A stretch of 64,000 bases of DNA from contig PBQA01000013.1 of assembly GCA_002724925.1 (NCBI GenBank), positions 248,001 to 312,000 on the forward strand, written 5' to 3'. Position 1 is the stretch's first letter. Every line of letters starts with the position of its first letter. The translations under genes were made by a program, and so were the position numbers. This DNA is from Oceanospirillaceae bacterium (GTDB lineage: Bacteria > Pseudomonadota > Gammaproteobacteria > Pseudomonadales > Oceanobacteraceae). Below the pieces are notes generated by a model. That model was not told the DNA's origin, searched no databases, and was given only the letters and a program-made list of their open reading frames with translations. Positions 46,800 through 57,416 of the stretch are shown piece after piece.

Positions 46800-47276
46800 A
46801 TGCAAAAGTATCCTATGACTGTCGAAGGCGAAAAAGCGCTGCGAGATGAACTGCAGCAGCTGAAAACAGTTGAGCGTCCTCGTGTTATTCAGGACATCGC
46901 TGATGCACGTGAGCATGGTGATCTGAAAGAGAATGCTGAATATCACGCGGCGCGTGAGCAGCAGGGCTTTATCGAGGGTCGTATTCAGGACATTGAGGGT
47001 AAACTGTCAAACGCTCAGGTGATTGATATCAAATCGATTCCTCATTCCGGCAAAGTACTATTCGGTACTACAGTGAGCATCATTAACGTCGATACTGATG
47101 AAGAAGTGGAATACCGCATTGTTGGTGACGATGAAGCAGATATTAAAAACAACCGCATTTCAGTGTCTTCACCGATTGCGCGAGCGCTGATTGGGAAATC
47201 AGAAGGTGACACTGTGGTGGTTAATATCCCAAGTGGTACCGTTGAATATGAAATTGATGAAGTGAAGCACGTGTAG
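46800..47276 (+). CDS. greA: Transcription elongation factor GreA
   Basis: 158 residues. The N-terminal coiled coil carries the tip acidic residues in [22 protein letters not shown], and the C-terminal domain ends [13 protein letters not shown]. It enters the RNA polymerase secondary channel and stimulates transcript cleavage in backtracked complexes. It follows carB as in pseudomonads. Confidence 0.97.
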   Translation: MQKYPMTVEGEKALRDELQQLKTVERPRVIQDIADAREHGDLKENAEYHAAREQQGFIEGRIQDIEGKLSNAQVIDIKSIPHSGKVLFGTTVSIINVDTDEEVEYRIVGDDEADIKNNRISVSSPIARALIGKSEGDTVVVNIPSGTVEYEIDEVKHV

Positions 47277-47305
47277 TTGTGTTCATGATTTCGTCAATGA
47301 AAACA

Positions 47306-47333
47306 AAAGAGCCCGCGTCCAGCGGGCTTTTTT
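47306..47333 (+). terminator. greA terminator
   Basis: AAAAGA-GCCCGC-GTCCA-GCGGGC-T6, about 30 bases after the stop. Confidence 0.9.
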
Positions 47334-47375
47334 GTTGGGGTGGTTCAATGAACCGGTTGGGTGCTGCTATTTATG

Positions 47376-48395
47376 TTACTGAGCTGAGGATGCTGTTTTC
47401 AGAACCTGCCAGTAACTTGGGGGGACAGGGGTAATTTTGTGTTCCTGCATCAGTCTGTGCAACTCGGGAAGCTGCCAGAAAGGTACAGAGACCAGAGCAT
47501 GATGTTCAATATGGAAATTAACATGGCATGGAGCGAACAGTGCGCGGGCAATAACACCGGCGCGTGTTGTCCGTGTGTTTTTAAGCATGTCTCCGGTACG
47601 TTCTGTGACTGCATGTTCGGCAATGGCTCGTACCCTGATGCAGAAGGGATATGTGAACAGATAACTTGCCCACCACAGTGCGAATAGCTCGGTTAGATTC
47701 AGGCTGAATGCCGCGGCAAAGAACACAGAATGAAAAATCAGTGTGCGGCGACTGTTGACGAGAAAAGCGCGCAGATGTCGAAGTTTTCCCCAGTCATCCC
47801 GATCCAGTTTTTCGACTACGCCAGTCACATTCCAGCGAATTAATTCCGCGTTCATCATGGCCAGGCCGATGACTGATTTGAGACCTGTCTGACCGGTGAA
47901 GTCTCTTATGAATTTTCGAATCAGGGATGGTTTGGTGGTCGGAAATCCTTCAATCAATGGAAGGTCGACGTCTTTTTCTGTTCCGGTATGAATGTGGTGT
48001 TGGGCGTGATGGTGTCGGTATTTTATAAGATCCAGATAAACGGGCGCGGCGCATAGCCAGTGGGTCACGGTGTCATTCAGCTTGCCGTTGGCAAACAGTG
48101 TACGGTGGGCGCCTTCATGAGTCAGGATGGCTAAAGCCAGAATGCGTCCGCCAAGGAATAGCAGGCAGAGTGTAACCACAGGTATAGACCAGTAGCCTAA
48201 CTGATCCATAGCCAGCCAGGCTGAAGCAAGCAGCATTGAGATTGCGATCCAGCACTTGGCCACCGCCATTGCGCCGTGAAGGTCTGAGCGTTGCTGCAGT
48301 CGAGCGATGGTGTCAGCCCCCAGGACTTCGTTGAGCCTTTGGCGGGCGGACTCCCGCAATAGTCCAGTTTCAAATAGAGCTCTATCGTCGTTCAT
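47376..48395 (-). CDS. Membrane fatty-acid desaturase
   Basis: About 339 residues from the ATG at 48395. A TTG-started frame from 48458 is possible, and a strong AGGAGG sits between the two, too far from the ATG for ideal spacing. Three histidine boxes: HEGAH (about residue 95), HHHAQHH (about 129) and HIEHH (about 298), with hydrophobic spans between. This is a type 1 acyl-lipid desaturase pattern. It is divergent from a PaaX-like regulator 124 bases away. It is not closely similar to the desaturase at 11166. Confidence 0.85.
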   Translation of the reverse strand: MNDDRALFETGLLRESARQRLNEVLGADTIARLQQRSDLHGAMAVAKCWIAISMLLASAWLAMDQLGYWSIPVVTLCLLFLGGRILALAILTHEGAHRTLFANGKLNDTVTHWLCAAPVYLDLIKYRHHHAQHHIHTGTEKDVDLPLIEGFPTTKPSLIRKFIRDFTGQTGLKSVIGLAMMNAELIRWNVTGVVEKLDRDDWGKLRHLRAFLVNSRRTLIFHSVFFAAAFSLNLTELFALWWASYLFTYPFCIRVRAIAEHAVTERTGDMLKNTRTTRAGVIARALFAPCHVNFHIEHHALVSVPFWQLPELHRLMQEHKITPVPPSYWQVLKTASSAQ

Positions 48396-48519
48396 TGGGT
48401 TACCAGTTTTATTATTGTATCCTCCTATTACACTATTTGAATCAATGGGGTGAATCAAGTAACTATTCCTTTCGGGCTGCTATGCTAGTATGTGACGACA
48501 ATAAGATCAGAATGCCTGT

Positions 48520-49329
48520 ATGCCCAGCTCCGAAAGCTCGTATCCCGCAAAGAAGTTAATCCTGAACCTTGTAAAAGAGGCGCAACAGCCGATCTCTGCA
48601 CAGGTCATGGTGCGTATGGCAGAGTTGTTTTCTGTCGAAGCGAATAATGTGCGTGTAACCTTGAACCGGTTGACCCGTCAGGATTTTCTGGATCTGACAG
48701 AGCGCGGCATTTATGTGCTTGGCCCCGCTGCGAAACATCTTGCAGAGCGGCAAAGCGCCTGGCGGCGTACGGAAGACAAAGTCCGTCCATGGGAAGGTCA
48801 GTGGATTGCTATATATGCAGCACATCTGGGACGGCGCGATCGTAAAGTGCTTCGCCAGCGCCAGCGTGCTATGACCATGTTGGGCTTCAGCGAACTTTAT
48901 CAGGGGATGCTGGTTCGCCCTGATAATCTTCGGACTTCATTGCCCGATCTGACCAATCAGTTGTTTCACCTCGGGCTCGAGACAGAAGCATGTGTATTCC
49001 GTGCAGAGGCTTTCAATCCGGGGGCAGAACCTGTGCCACAGACGCTGTGGCCGGTTGCAGAGATCAATGCCCGGTATCGTAACAATACGGAAGAAATGCA
49101 GAACTGGAGGTCATCGTTTGAGGACAAGCCGCTCGATGTTGCAGCACGAGAGTGTTTTCTGATCGGTGACCGCGTGCTTCGCGATATTGCTTATGATCCG
49201 CTTCTTCCTGAGCAGATTGTGGATCAGCAGGCCCGCAGTGAGATGGTTGAGACAATGGCTGACTTTGATGATCTTGGTAAGTCTATCTGGCGGGAATTGA
49301 TCAGCCGCTTTATCGAAGATCAGACCTGA
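48520..49329 (+). CDS. PaaX-family transcriptional regulator
   Basis: 269 residues. The N-terminal winged helix (SAQVMVRMAELFSVEANNVRVTLNRLTRQ) and the following region DKVRPWEGQWIAIYAAHLG resemble PaaX repressors of aromatic or acyl-CoA catabolism. The C-terminal domain contains ECFLIGDRVLRDIAYDPLLP. PaaX proteins respond to acyl-CoA-type ligands such as phenylacetyl-CoA; here no paa gene is present. The divergent desaturase and nearby thioesterase and ketoacyl synthase suggest lipid control (inference). Confidence 0.8.
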   Translation: MPSSESSYPAKKLILNLVKEAQQPISAQVMVRMAELFSVEANNVRVTLNRLTRQDFLDLTERGIYVLGPAAKHLAERQSAWRRTEDKVRPWEGQWIAIYAAHLGRRDRKVLRQRQRAMTMLGFSELYQGMLVRPDNLRTSLPDLTNQLFHLGLETEACVFRAEAFNPGAEPVPQTLWPVAEINARYRNNTEEMQNWRSSFEDKPLDVAARECFLIGDRVLRDIAYDPLLPEQIVDQQARSEMVETMADFDDLGKSIWRELISRFIEDQT

Positions 49330-49366
49330 GCGGTCTGATCTTACGTTCCCGATTATCTCGATGACG

Positions 49367-49885
49367 TTATGGGCAGCTGACCAGGTCTACGCCCAGCTCG
49401 TCTGATCCATCATCGGCTTCGATAGCCTTCATCATTTTCTGAAGTCGTTTACCGGCTTCACGACGCTTCATTGCCTTGTTATAGCGGCGAACCTGAACAT
49501 CGTCTTTCAGCTCAAGCGGTGGCAAAGGGGTAGGCTTATTGTTTTCATCCATCGCAACCATATTAAAGTAGCAGGTGTGCGTGTGACGGACGGTTTTCAG
49601 TTTGATGTCCTCAGCGATCACTTTGATGCCGATTTCCATGGAGGTGCGTCCGACGTAGTTGACCGTCGCAAGGCAGGTAACCAGTTCGCCAATATGAATG
49701 GGCTGCTTGAACAGCACATTATCGACAGAGAGCGTAACAGCGTAGTGGCCGCTGTACCTCATTGCGCATGTGTAGGCGACTTTATCGAGGAGTTTGAGTA
49801 ATTCTCCTCCGTGCATGTTACCGGAGAAGTTGGCCATGCCGGGGGTAACCAGCTCGGTCATTTCGGTCTGGATAATCTGACCCAT
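49367..49885 (-). CDS. Acyl-CoA thioesterase, hotdog fold
   Basis: 172 residues. The YciA/acyl-CoA hydrolase pattern is clear: MTELVTPGMANFSGNMHGGELLKLLDKVAY (first half) with the conserved asparagine, and VNYVGRTSMEIGIKV. The C-terminal tail is charged. It hydrolyses acyl-CoA thioesters in the cytoplasm; chain preference is unknown. It is convergent with the PaaX gene and downstream of the ketoacyl synthase on the same strand. Confidence 0.87.
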   Translation of the reverse strand: MGQIIQTEMTELVTPGMANFSGNMHGGELLKLLDKVAYTCAMRYSGHYAVTLSVDNVLFKQPIHIGELVTCLATVNYVGRTSMEIGIKVIAEDIKLKTVRHTHTCYFNMVAMDENNKPTPLPPLELKDDVQVRRYNKAMKRREAGKRLQKMMKAIEADDGSDELGVDLVSCP

Positions 49886-49992
49886 GAATCTTACCTTGGT
49901 TTAGACAAGCGTTCATTTTGTCAGATTATTCGATATTTATCAGCGGTTTAGTGCCAACGTCGGCTTTGTCGTACAAGAAATAGAACCGCTAA

Positions 49993-50028
49993 AGAAAAAG
50001 CCGCACTGCGAAACACAGTACGGCTTTA
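49993..50028 (-). terminator. Terminator after the ketoacyl synthase gene
   Basis: On the minus strand TTTAAAGCCG-TACTG...CAGTG-CGGCTTTTTC forms an interrupted stem with a T-run, about 20 bases after the gene's stop. It separates the synthase from the thioesterase gene. Confidence 0.75.
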
Positions 50029-50048
50029 AAGAGCGGAAGTGTCAGGCG

Positions 50049-51173
50049 TTATATCTTCTCGACTAACAGGCTGCCGACTGAGTAACCTGCACCGAAGGAG
50101 CAGATCAGGCCTTTCTCGCCGCTTTCGAAGCCATCTTTGTGGCGGTGGAAAGCAATCAGGGAGCCAGCGGACGCCGTATTCGCAAATTCATCCAGGACGA
50201 TGGGGGTTTCATTCGCCTCGGGTTCGCGGCCCAGGAGCTTCTTGGCTGCAAACATATTCATTGTCAGGTTGGCCTGGTGCAGCCACATGCGTTTGAGGTC
50301 GCTGGCCTCAAGCTTGTTCTCTACCAGCTGTTCACTAATGAATCCAGTCACCAGGGGCAGCAGCTCTTTGAATACCTTACGGCCATTCTGGCGGAAGTAT
50401 GGACGGTCTTCAGGCAGTTGATCATCACTGAAGCTGTGGTCTGTATAGTTGCCGTCGCAGCGGATGTTGTCGGAGAAGGTAGTCATCTGCTTGGTGTCGA
50501 GTACGCGGAATGCGTAATCGGCTGTACAGGTATCTTCGAGTTCCATGACAACTGCGGTCGCGACGTCACCGAAAATAAAGTGGCTGTCACGTGATTTGAG
50601 ATTGACCTGAGGAGAGGCAAACTCAGGATTTACCACCAGAACACACTTTGCTGTTCCAGCCTTGAGGGCTGTGAAGGCGTTAATCATTGCAAAGGTCATG
50701 GTCGAGCAGGCAATCCCCATATCGTACGCGAACCCTTTGATGCCCAGTTTCTGCTGAACTTCAACCGCGGCAGACGGATAGGGACGCTGATGATTGGTGG
50801 TGCCCATGATCACCAGATCGATGTCTTCCGGCTTTTTATTGGCTTGCTCCATCGCTTCCCGACCCGCCGCAATAGCCATAGTGACTGTTTCTGGCTCGTC
50901 ACCGGCCAGGGCTGGCTTGAAAGTGGGTGCCATACGCTCAGGGTCCAGCATCCCTTCTTTATACATCACATAACGCGATTTGATGCCCGAAGCTTTCTCA
51001 ACGAACTCGCTGCTTGATGTAGGTAATGCTTCAACATCTCCCGCTTCAATCGCGGCGGCATTTTCAGCATTAAACTTTTCAACGTAGGCGTTGTACGCCT
51101 GGATGAGTTCATCGTTGGAGACAGTGTGTGGCGGAATAAAGAGGCCTGAGCCTGAAATAACAATGTTCGACAT
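50049..51173 (-). CDS. 3-oxoacyl-ACP synthase III family protein (FabH2-like)
   Basis: 374 residues, longer than FabH (about 317). The thiolase-fold catalytic triad is visible as cysteine in GIACSTMTFAM, histidine in LHQANLTMN and asparagine in ANTASAGS. An N-terminal insert (AYNAYVEKFNAENAAAIEAG) resembles the Pseudomonas FabH-like enzyme that draws acyl-CoA from beta-oxidation into fatty-acid synthesis (recalled). It probably condenses an acyl-CoA with malonyl-ACP. It lies in a lipid block with the thioesterase, desaturase and PaaX-like regulator. Confidence 0.85.
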   Translation of the reverse strand: MSNIVISGSGLFIPPHTVSNDELIQAYNAYVEKFNAENAAAIEAGDVEALPTSSSEFVEKASGIKSRYVMYKEGMLDPERMAPTFKPALAGDEPETVTMAIAAGREAMEQANKKPEDIDLVIMGTTNHQRPYPSAAVEVQQKLGIKGFAYDMGIACSTMTFAMINAFTALKAGTAKCVLVVNPEFASPQVNLKSRDSHFIFGDVATAVVMELEDTCTADYAFRVLDTKQMTTFSDNIRCDGNYTDHSFSDDQLPEDRPYFRQNGRKVFKELLPLVTGFISEQLVENKLEASDLKRMWLHQANLTMNMFAAKKLLGREPEANETPIVLDEFANTASAGSLIAFHRHKDGFESGEKGLICSFGAGYSVGSLLVEKI

Positions 51174-51271
51174 CGCTGCTTAACCTTTTTTATTTTGCAT
51201 TATCCCCGCTGCGGGCTCGGTATCCAACCTCTGCACGGGTCCGGTGGTTAATTTGTCCTGATTTGCGGCGC

Positions 51272-51574
51272 TCAGCGCTGCAGGTTTGATAAAGCCGGTT
51301 TTGCTTTCGGGTTCCGTCGCAGAAGCAGGGCGGTGTTGCCGATCTGCTGGACCAATTCTACTCCGGTACGTTTGACCAGCTCAGTGATGACCGCTTTTTT
51401 AACCTCACGATCACCGACTGATACTTTGATTTTTATCAGTTCGTGATCATCGAGAGCACGGTTCAGCTCTTCCATGACGCCATCAGTGAGGCCGTTGCCT
51501 GCCACTGTGACAATAGGGTTCAGGGTATGGCCAATAGATCTGTAGGCCTTCTTCTGTTCGTTGCTTAACGCCAT
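51272..51574 (-). CDS. yhbY: YhbY-family RNA-binding CRM-domain protein
   Basis: 100 residues from the ATG at 51574; longer frames run into the rlmE promoter region and lack similarity. The CRM domain is visible: LSNEQKKAYRSIGHTLNPIV, VAGNGLTDGVMEELNRALDDHELIKIKV, GVELVQQIGNTALLLRRN. It binds pre-50S ribosomal particles and aids assembly. It is divergent from rlmE, the usual place. Confidence 0.95.
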   Translation of the reverse strand: MALSNEQKKAYRSIGHTLNPIVTVAGNGLTDGVMEELNRALDDHELIKIKVSVGDREVKKAVITELVKRTGVELVQQIGNTALLLRRNPKAKPALSNLQR

Positions 51575-51690
51575 AGGGTTCGGTCGCTCGACTTTAGGGT
51601 GTAAAATATGGCCAAAGTATACCTCAGGTGCATGAGAATAACTGCATTCTGAGTGCCACACAGACGTAAAATTACGGAGTACATGGCCTT

Positions 51691-52311
51691 ATGGCGCGCT
51701 CGAAATCCAGTGCAGACTGGTTGAAAGAACATGTTGACGATATCTGGGTCCAGAAGGCACAGCAGGATGGCTATAGAACGCGGGCCAGTTATAAACTCAT
51801 TGAGCTGGATGATAAGGACAAACTGATACGCCCCGGTTCTGTGGTTGTGGATCTCGGTTCAGCGCCTGGTGGTTGGTCGCAGGTGGTTGCGCAGCGAGTC
51901 GGTGAGAAGGGGCTTGTCATTGCTTCTGACATTCTGGAAATGGACGCCATCGCTGATGTGACCTTTATTCAGGGGGACTTCACCACAGAAGAAATCTACG
52001 ACCAGCTTGTCGATGTGATCGATGGTCGTCCGGTAGACCTTGTAATCTCGGATATGGCCCCCAATATGAGTGGTATGTCGTCTATTGACCAGCCTGGCGC
52101 TATGTATCTTGTAGAGCTGGCGCTGGACATGGCGCGTCAAGTGTTGAAACCAAACGGCAGTTTCGTAGCCAAAGTGTTTCAGGGCGAAGGCTTCGATGCT
52201 TACCTGGCTGATATGAAACAGTCGTTTGCGAAAGTAATGATTCGTAAACCCAAAGCATCACGAGCGCGGTCACGAGAAGTGTATATCGTCGCTAAAGGTT
52301 TCCGTCCCTGA
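51691..52311 (+). CDS. rlmE: 23S rRNA 2'-O-methyltransferase RlmE (FtsJ/RrmJ)
   Basis: 206 residues. SAM-binding motif [14 protein letters not shown]; catalytic K-D-K-E residues include the aspartate in [10 protein letters not shown] and the lysine in [11 protein letters not shown]. It methylates U2552 of 23S rRNA in the late 50S particle and is heat-inducible in E. coli. ftsH follows 71 bases later, the conserved pair. Confidence 0.96.
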   Translation: MARSKSSADWLKEHVDDIWVQKAQQDGYRTRASYKLIELDDKDKLIRPGSVVVDLGSAPGGWSQVVAQRVGEKGLVIASDILEMDAIADVTFIQGDFTTEEIYDQLVDVIDGRPVDLVISDMAPNMSGMSSIDQPGAMYLVELALDMARQVLKPNGSFVAKVFQGEGFDAYLADMKQSFAKVMIRKPKASRARSREVYIVAKGFRP

Positions 52312-52382
52312 GCATAGGCTGCTAAGCTAAGCAGAGTGATTCCGGCCGCGTGGCGGTCTGTACGAGTAAGGTGGTGCCTCAC

Positions 52383-54320
52383 ATGGCAAAGAATTTCGTT
52401 TTATGGGCTGTTATCGCCGCTGTGCTGATGATGGTATTTCAAGGTCTGAACCCGGTAGACCGCAGTAACAGCTGGTCATACTCCGAGTTTATGAAGGCTG
52501 TTGAGAGTGGTCAGGTCGAGTCGGTGACCATCTCTGGGCAATCTATCAAGGGTACGTCGCGAGGCGGGCAGGCTTTTGAGTCTGTTCTACCAGCGTTTGA
52601 TGACAAACTGATGGACACCCTGCTGGTGAATGACGTCGAAGTAATCGGCGAAAAACCAGAGAAACAGAGCTTCTTGTCGCAGTTGTTGCTGGCGTCCTTG
52701 CCGATCCTCATTATTATCGCGGTCTTCATGCTGTTTATGCGTCAGATGCAGGGCGGTGGCTCTGGTCGCGGCGGCCCTATGGCATTTGGTAAGAGCAAAG
52801 CCAAGCTGCTGAGCGAAGATCAGATCAAGACGACCTTCGGCGACGTAGCCGGCTGTGACGAAGCTAAAGAGGATGTGAAAGAGCTGGTTGAGTTCCTGCG
52901 GGAGCCAGGTAAGTACCAGAAACTGGGCGGTAAGATACCTCGCGGTGTTCTGATGGTCGGCCAGCCGGGTACAGGTAAAACATTGCTGGCGAAAGCGATT
53001 GCCGGTGAAGCACGTGTACCTTTCTTTTCAATTTCAGGGTCTGACTTCGTAGAAATGTTTGTCGGTGTGGGTGCGTCCCGTGTCCGAGACATGTTCGAAC
53101 AAGCAAAGAAACAGGCTCCATGCATCATCTTTATCGACGAAATTGATGCCGTGGGTCGTTCTCGTGGTGTTGGTATCGGTGGTGGTAACGACGAACGCGA
53201 ACAAACCCTCAACCAGCTCCTCGTTGAGATGGATGGTTTCGAAGTGAACGATGGCATTATCGTTATCGCCGCGACTAACCGTCCGGATGTACTCGATCCG
53301 GCGCTGCTGCGTCCTGGACGCTTCGACCGTCAGGTGGTTGTTGGTCTGCCAGATATTCGTGGCCGAGAACAGATTCTTCAGGTGCACATGAAAAAGGCAC
53401 CCGTCTCCGATGATGTGAACGCGTCTCTTATTGCCCGTGGTACGCCTGGCTTCTCGGGTGCAGATCTGGCAAACCTCGTGAATGAGGCTGCGCTCTTTGC
53501 TGCCCGTGCCAATCGTTCTGAAGTAACGATGGAAGAGTTTGAAAAGGCAAAAGACAAGATTCTCATGGGTGCTGAACGCAAAACCATGGTCATGTCTGAG
53601 AAAGAGAAAGAAAACACAGCCTATCACGAGGCTGGACACGCGATCGTTGGTCGACTCGTACCAGAGCATGATCCGGTCTACAAAGTATCTATCATTCCAC
53701 GTGGTCGCGCGCTGGGTGTGACTATGTTCCTGCCGGAAGAGGATCGTCACTCAATCAGTAAACGCGGTATTGAGAGCAATATCTGCTCGCTCTACGGTGG
53801 TCGGATCGCTGAAGAACTGACGCTGGGCAAAGAGGGTGTAACGACTGGCGCTTCGAACGACATTGAGCGCGCGACTAAGTATGCGCGCAACTATGTCACC
53901 AAGTGGGGGCTGTCTGACAAGCTGGGTGCTCAGTTGTACTCGGAAGACGAGCAGGGCGGTTACCTGGGAAGTTCAGGTGGCGGCCAGATGGCACACCTGT
54001 CTGATGATACTGCGCGGACGATTGACTCAGAGGTGAAAGAGCTGCTCGATAGTTGTTATCAGCGTGCGACTCAGATTCTGGTAGATAACCGCGATAAGCT
54101 GGAAATGATGAAAGATGCTCTGATGGAGTACGAGACGATCGATTCCGATCAGATTGATGACATCATGTCTGGAACCAAACCGCGCCCACCAAAAGGCTGG
54201 GGAGATGGTTCAGGTGGTTCTCCTGCAATGCCTGCTGATGATTCGGTGGAAAAAGAGTCGCGGGATATGGCCAGTGATGACGATGATGTCGCTGGTGAGC
54301 CGGCTGGCGAACGTCAGTAA
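52383..54320 (+). CDS. ftsH: ATP-dependent zinc metalloprotease FtsH
   Basis: 645 residues from the ATG at 52383, with AAGGTGG 8 bases upstream. Two membrane helices (about 4-20 and 102-119) enclose the periplasmic domain. The AAA+ module has Walker A GQPGTGKT (193-200) and Walker B IIFIDEID (248-255), and the metalloprotease motif HEAGH is at 415-419. It degrades membrane proteins and short-lived regulators such as sigma-32 and LpxC. A strong terminator follows. Confidence 0.98.
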   Translation: MAKNFVLWAVIAAVLMMVFQGLNPVDRSNSWSYSEFMKAVESGQVESVTISGQSIKGTSRGGQAFESVLPAFDDKLMDTLLVNDVEVIGEKPEKQSFLSQLLLASLPILIIIAVFMLFMRQMQGGGSGRGGPMAFGKSKAKLLSEDQIKTTFGDVAGCDEAKEDVKELVEFLREPGKYQKLGGKIPRGVLMVGQPGTGKTLLAKAIAGEARVPFFSISGSDFVEMFVGVGASRVRDMFEQAKKQAPCIIFIDEIDAVGRSRGVGIGGGNDEREQTLNQLLVEMDGFEVNDGIIVIAATNRPDVLDPALLRPGRFDRQVVVGLPDIRGREQILQVHMKKAPVSDDVNASLIARGTPGFSGADLANLVNEAALFAARANRSEVTMEEFEKAKDKILMGAERKTMVMSEKEKENTAYHEAGHAIVGRLVPEHDPVYKVSIIPRGRALGVTMFLPEEDRHSISKRGIESNICSLYGGRIAEELTLGKEGVTTGASNDIERATKYARNYVTKWGLSDKLGAQLYSEDEQGGYLGSSGGGQMAHLSDDTARTIDSEVKELLDSCYQRATQILVDNRDKLEMMKDALMEYETIDSDQIDDIMSGTKPRPPKGWGDGSGGSPAMPADDSVEKESRDMASDDDDVAGEPAGERQ

Positions 54321-54343
54321 GTATTAAGGCTCTGAAAAATGTA

Positions 54344-54375
54344 ACAGGCACCGGTCTCCGGTGCCTGTTTTTTAT
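54344..54375 (+). terminator. ftsH terminator
   Basis: ACAGGCACCGG-TCT-CCGGTGCCTGT followed by a T-run, 24 bases after the ftsH stop. Confidence 0.92.
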
Positions 54376-54409
54376 TAATACCCTCGTATGATCTGATCCG
54401 GACCTCCCT

Positions 54410-55252
54410 GTGAAACTTTCTTGTGGTAACCGCACTCTGGACCTCGGTTCCGCCCATGTTATGGGTATCCTTAACGTCACCCCTGACTCCTTCTCTGATG
54501 GCGGTCAATACAATCAGTTGGATAAGGCCCTTGCTCGTGCCGAAAGTATGGTGGCCGAAGGAGCAACCATTCTTGATATTGGTGGTGAGTCCACTCGACC
54601 GGGAGCTGCTGCAGTCACCGTTGCGGAAGAGCTCGAACGCGTCGTGCCTGTTGTAGAGGGGATTGCGGCGAGGCTTGATGTTGCTATCTCAGTCGATACC
54701 AGTACCGCAGAAGTAATCAGTCAGGCGGCAAGCGCGGGAGCTCACCTGATTAATGATGTCCGAGCGTTACGTCGGGATGGGGCTTTGCAGGCCGCAGCCG
54801 ATTCGCAGTTGCCTGTTTGTCTGATGCATATGCAGGGGGAACCTGACACTATGCAGAAGAATCCAAGATATGATGATGTTGTTCAGGATGTCAGGAATTT
54901 TCTGAAAGAGCGCATTGCCGCTGCTCACGCTGTAGGCATTGCCTCCGAGAAAATTCTGCTCGATCCGGGGTTTGGTTTCGGTAAAACACGTGTACACAAT
55001 TACACGCTCCTGAACCGACTCGAGCAGATAGCCGCTTTGGGGTATCCATTACTGACCGGCTTGTCTCGTAAACGTATGATCGCAGATGTTCTCAATAGCA
55101 CTGGGGACGCAACTGAGCGTGACGATGCAAGTGCAGCGGCTGCGACGCTTTGCGCTATGAAAGGTGCGCGCATTATCAGGGCGCACAATGTTAAAAAGAC
55201 CTGGGAAGCGTTGCAGGTCGTGAATGCAACCCTGAGGGAAGGGCATGAGTAG
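54410..55252 (+). CDS. folP: Dihydropteroate synthase
   Basis: 280 residues from a GTG start. Conserved loops: [39 protein letters not shown] and [10 protein letters not shown]. It joins p-aminobenzoate with dihydropterin pyrophosphate in folate synthesis and is the sulfonamide target. Its end overlaps glmM by 8 bases, so the pair is coupled. Confidence 0.96.
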   Translation: MKLSCGNRTLDLGSAHVMGILNVTPDSFSDGGQYNQLDKALARAESMVAEGATILDIGGESTRPGAAAVTVAEELERVVPVVEGIAARLDVAISVDTSTAEVISQAASAGAHLINDVRALRRDGALQAAADSQLPVCLMHMQGEPDTMQKNPRYDDVVQDVRNFLKERIAAAHAVGIASEKILLDPGFGFGKTRVHNYTLLNRLEQIAALGYPLLTGLSRKRMIADVLNSTGDATERDDASAAAATLCAMKGARIIRAHNVKKTWEALQVVNATLREGHE

Positions 55253-56579
55253 AAAGTATTTTGGCACCGATGGTATCCGAGGACGGGTCGGTGAAGGGGC
55301 TATCACCCCAGAATTTGTGATGCGTCTTGGTTGGGCGGCAGGGAAGGTGTTTGCCAAGCGTGGCGTAAGCCGTATTCTGATCGGTAAAGACACCCGTATT
55401 TCGGGCTATATGTTTGAGTCGGCGCTTGAAGCTGGTCTGTCAGCGGCTGGTGTTGATATCGGTTTGCTGGGGCCTATCCCAACGCCGGGTATCGCTTATC
55501 TGACGCGTACCTTCCGTGCTGATGCTGGCATCGTGATCAGTGCGTCACATAACCCTTATTACGACAACGGCATTAAGTTTTTCTCAGCGGATGGCACCAA
55601 GTTACCCGATGAAGTGGAGCTTGAGATTGAGAGTTATCTGGACCAGCCGATTGAGTGTGTCGAGTCGGATAAACTGGGTAAGGCTGTCCGCATCAACGAT
55701 GCGGCCGGGCGCTACATTGAGTTCTGCAAAGGTACGGCAAATTCCCTGAATCTGCGCGGCCTGAAGCTGGTACTGGACTGCAGTAACGGAGCAACCTATC
55801 AGATTGCGCCGTCAGTATTCAGCGAACTGGGTGCTACGGTGACAACCATAGGCAATACCCCGGACGGTCTGAATATCAATAAAGACTGCGGCTCTACATC
55901 GCCAGAAAAACTTCGTGATGTGGTTCTGGAGCAGAAAGCCGACCTGGGTATCGCTTTCGACGGTGACGGTGATCGCGTCATGATGGTTGATCACACAGGT
56001 GAACTGGTCGACGGCGATCAGTTGCTTTACATCGTTGCCAGCCATGCTGCTGAGCAAGGCCGGTTAAATGGTGGCGTGGTGGGTACTCAGATGAGTAACC
56101 TCGGCCTTGAACTGGCGCTTAAAGAGCAGGGCATCGATTTTGTGCGCGCAAAAGTGGGCGACCGCTATGTGATGCAAAAACTGGTTGAGCACAACTGGCG
56201 CTTCGGTGGTGAATCGTCCGGGCACCTTCTTTGTCTGGATGCCAATACCACCGGCGACGGCATCGTGTCGGCTCTGCAGGTTCTGGTCGCTCTGCGGGAT
56301 ACCGGCGTTGGTCTGCGTGAATGGACTGAGCGCATGAGTAAAATGCCACAGACAATGATTAATGTCCGCCGTCAGCGTGATCTTGATGTCATGGCGGATG
56401 AGCGTGTTCAGCAAGCGCTTACTGCAACAGAGAAAAAACTAGGCGACCGGGGCAGAGTGCTGCTGCGCCCTTCAGGCACTGAGCCGCTAGTGCGTGTGAT
56501 GGTTGAAGCAGACGATCCGGCGGTAACACAGTTATTGGCGCAGGAATTGGCCGAAGAAGTCAGCAAGGTACTGGCATAG
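55245..56579 (+). CDS. glmM: Phosphoglucosamine mutase
   Basis: 444 residues. N-terminal [13 protein letters not shown], the phospho-serine loop [15 protein letters not shown] with catalytic S101, the metal loop FDGDGDR, and the C-terminal [16 protein letters not shown]. It converts glucosamine-6-phosphate to the 1-phosphate for peptidoglycan and lipopolysaccharide. It follows folP, as in most gammaproteobacteria. Confidence 0.98.
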   Translation: MSRKYFGTDGIRGRVGEGAITPEFVMRLGWAAGKVFAKRGVSRILIGKDTRISGYMFESALEAGLSAAGVDIGLLGPIPTPGIAYLTRTFRADAGIVISASHNPYYDNGIKFFSADGTKLPDEVELEIESYLDQPIECVESDKLGKAVRINDAAGRYIEFCKGTANSLNLRGLKLVLDCSNGATYQIAPSVFSELGATVTTIGNTPDGLNINKDCGSTSPEKLRDVVLEQKADLGIAFDGDGDRVMMVDHTGELVDGDQLLYIVASHAAEQGRLNGGVVGTQMSNLGLELALKEQGIDFVRAKVGDRYVMQKLVEHNWRFGGESSGHLLCLDANTTGDGIVSALQVLVALRDTGVGLREWTERMSKMPQTMINVRRQRDLDVMADERVQQALTATEKKLGDRGRVLLRPSGTEPLVRVMVEADDPAVTQLLAQELAEEVSKVLA

Positions 56580-56661
56580 ACAGACGTCGCCAGTATCGTC
56601 CATCTTGTTTCAGACGAGCTTCTCAGATAGTATCTGCGCTCTTTGAATTTTGGGGTGACAC

Positions 56662-57402
56662 ATGCGTCGCATATTAGTAGCCGGAAACTGGAAGATGAAC
56701 GCTTCGCGCGCTCAGACTGACACTTTGATTACGGGGCTCCGTAATGCCGGTGAACTTTCATGTGATCTGGCTGTGTTTCCTCCGTTTCCGTACCTGAGTC
56801 AGGCTATTTCCGTCGCAGACGGCAGTCAGATACGTGTTGGTGCCCAGAACTGCGCCGAGGCAGGTAGTGGTGCATACACAGGTGAAGTATCCGCAGAAAT
56901 GCTGACAGACCTGGGCGCCAGTATGGTCATTATTGGTCATTCAGAGCGCCGGACTTTGTACGCTGAAACTGACGACGTCGTTCTTCGTAAGACACGACAG
57001 GCACTGGACCACGGTCTGGTCGCTGTTGTTTGTGTCGGAGAAACGCTGGAGGAACGCCAGAGCGGAAAAGCTGAAGAAGTTGTTGGGGCTCAGATGTCGC
57101 TTCTGATTTCAGAGCTTTCTGATGCAGATTGGGAAAACGTAGTCATTGCTTACGAACCCGTCTGGGCGATCGGCACTGGCGAAACAGCAACACCTGAGCA
57201 AGCGCAGGCCATCCATGCGTTTATTCGTGGATTGTTGAATCAACGGAATACAGATCTCGGTGCGGCGACACGTTTGCTTTACGGCGGAAGCGTAAAAGCT
57301 GCAAATGCGGCTGAATTATTTTCACAACAGGATATCGATGGTGGTCTGGTCGGCGGGGCTTCCCTCGATGTAGATGAATTTCTCGGTATTTGTCGGGCAT
57401 AA
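56662..57402 (+). CDS. tpiA: Triosephosphate isomerase
   Basis: 246 residues. Catalytic motifs: N-terminal [14 protein letters not shown] with the histidine electrophile, and [11 protein letters not shown] with the general-base glutamate; [12 protein letters not shown] is the phosphate loop. It interconverts glyceraldehyde-3-phosphate and dihydroxyacetone phosphate. secG starts 15 bases downstream. Confidence 0.98.
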   Translation: MRRILVAGNWKMNASRAQTDTLITGLRNAGELSCDLAVFPPFPYLSQAISVADGSQIRVGAQNCAEAGSGAYTGEVSAEMLTDLGASMVIIGHSERRTLYAETDDVVLRKTRQALDHGLVAVVCVGETLEERQSGKAEEVVGAQMSLLISELSDADWENVVIAYEPVWAIGTGETATPEQAQAIHAFIRGLLNQRNTDLGAATRLLYGGSVKAANAAELFSQQDIDGGLVGGASLDVDEFLGICRA

Positions 57403-57416
57403 GGGCTCAGGATTTT

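Noticed and set aside
53034-53750. Antisense open frame of 238 codons
   Set aside because: It lies wholly inside ftsH, whose frame is unmistakable; composition follows the sense codons.
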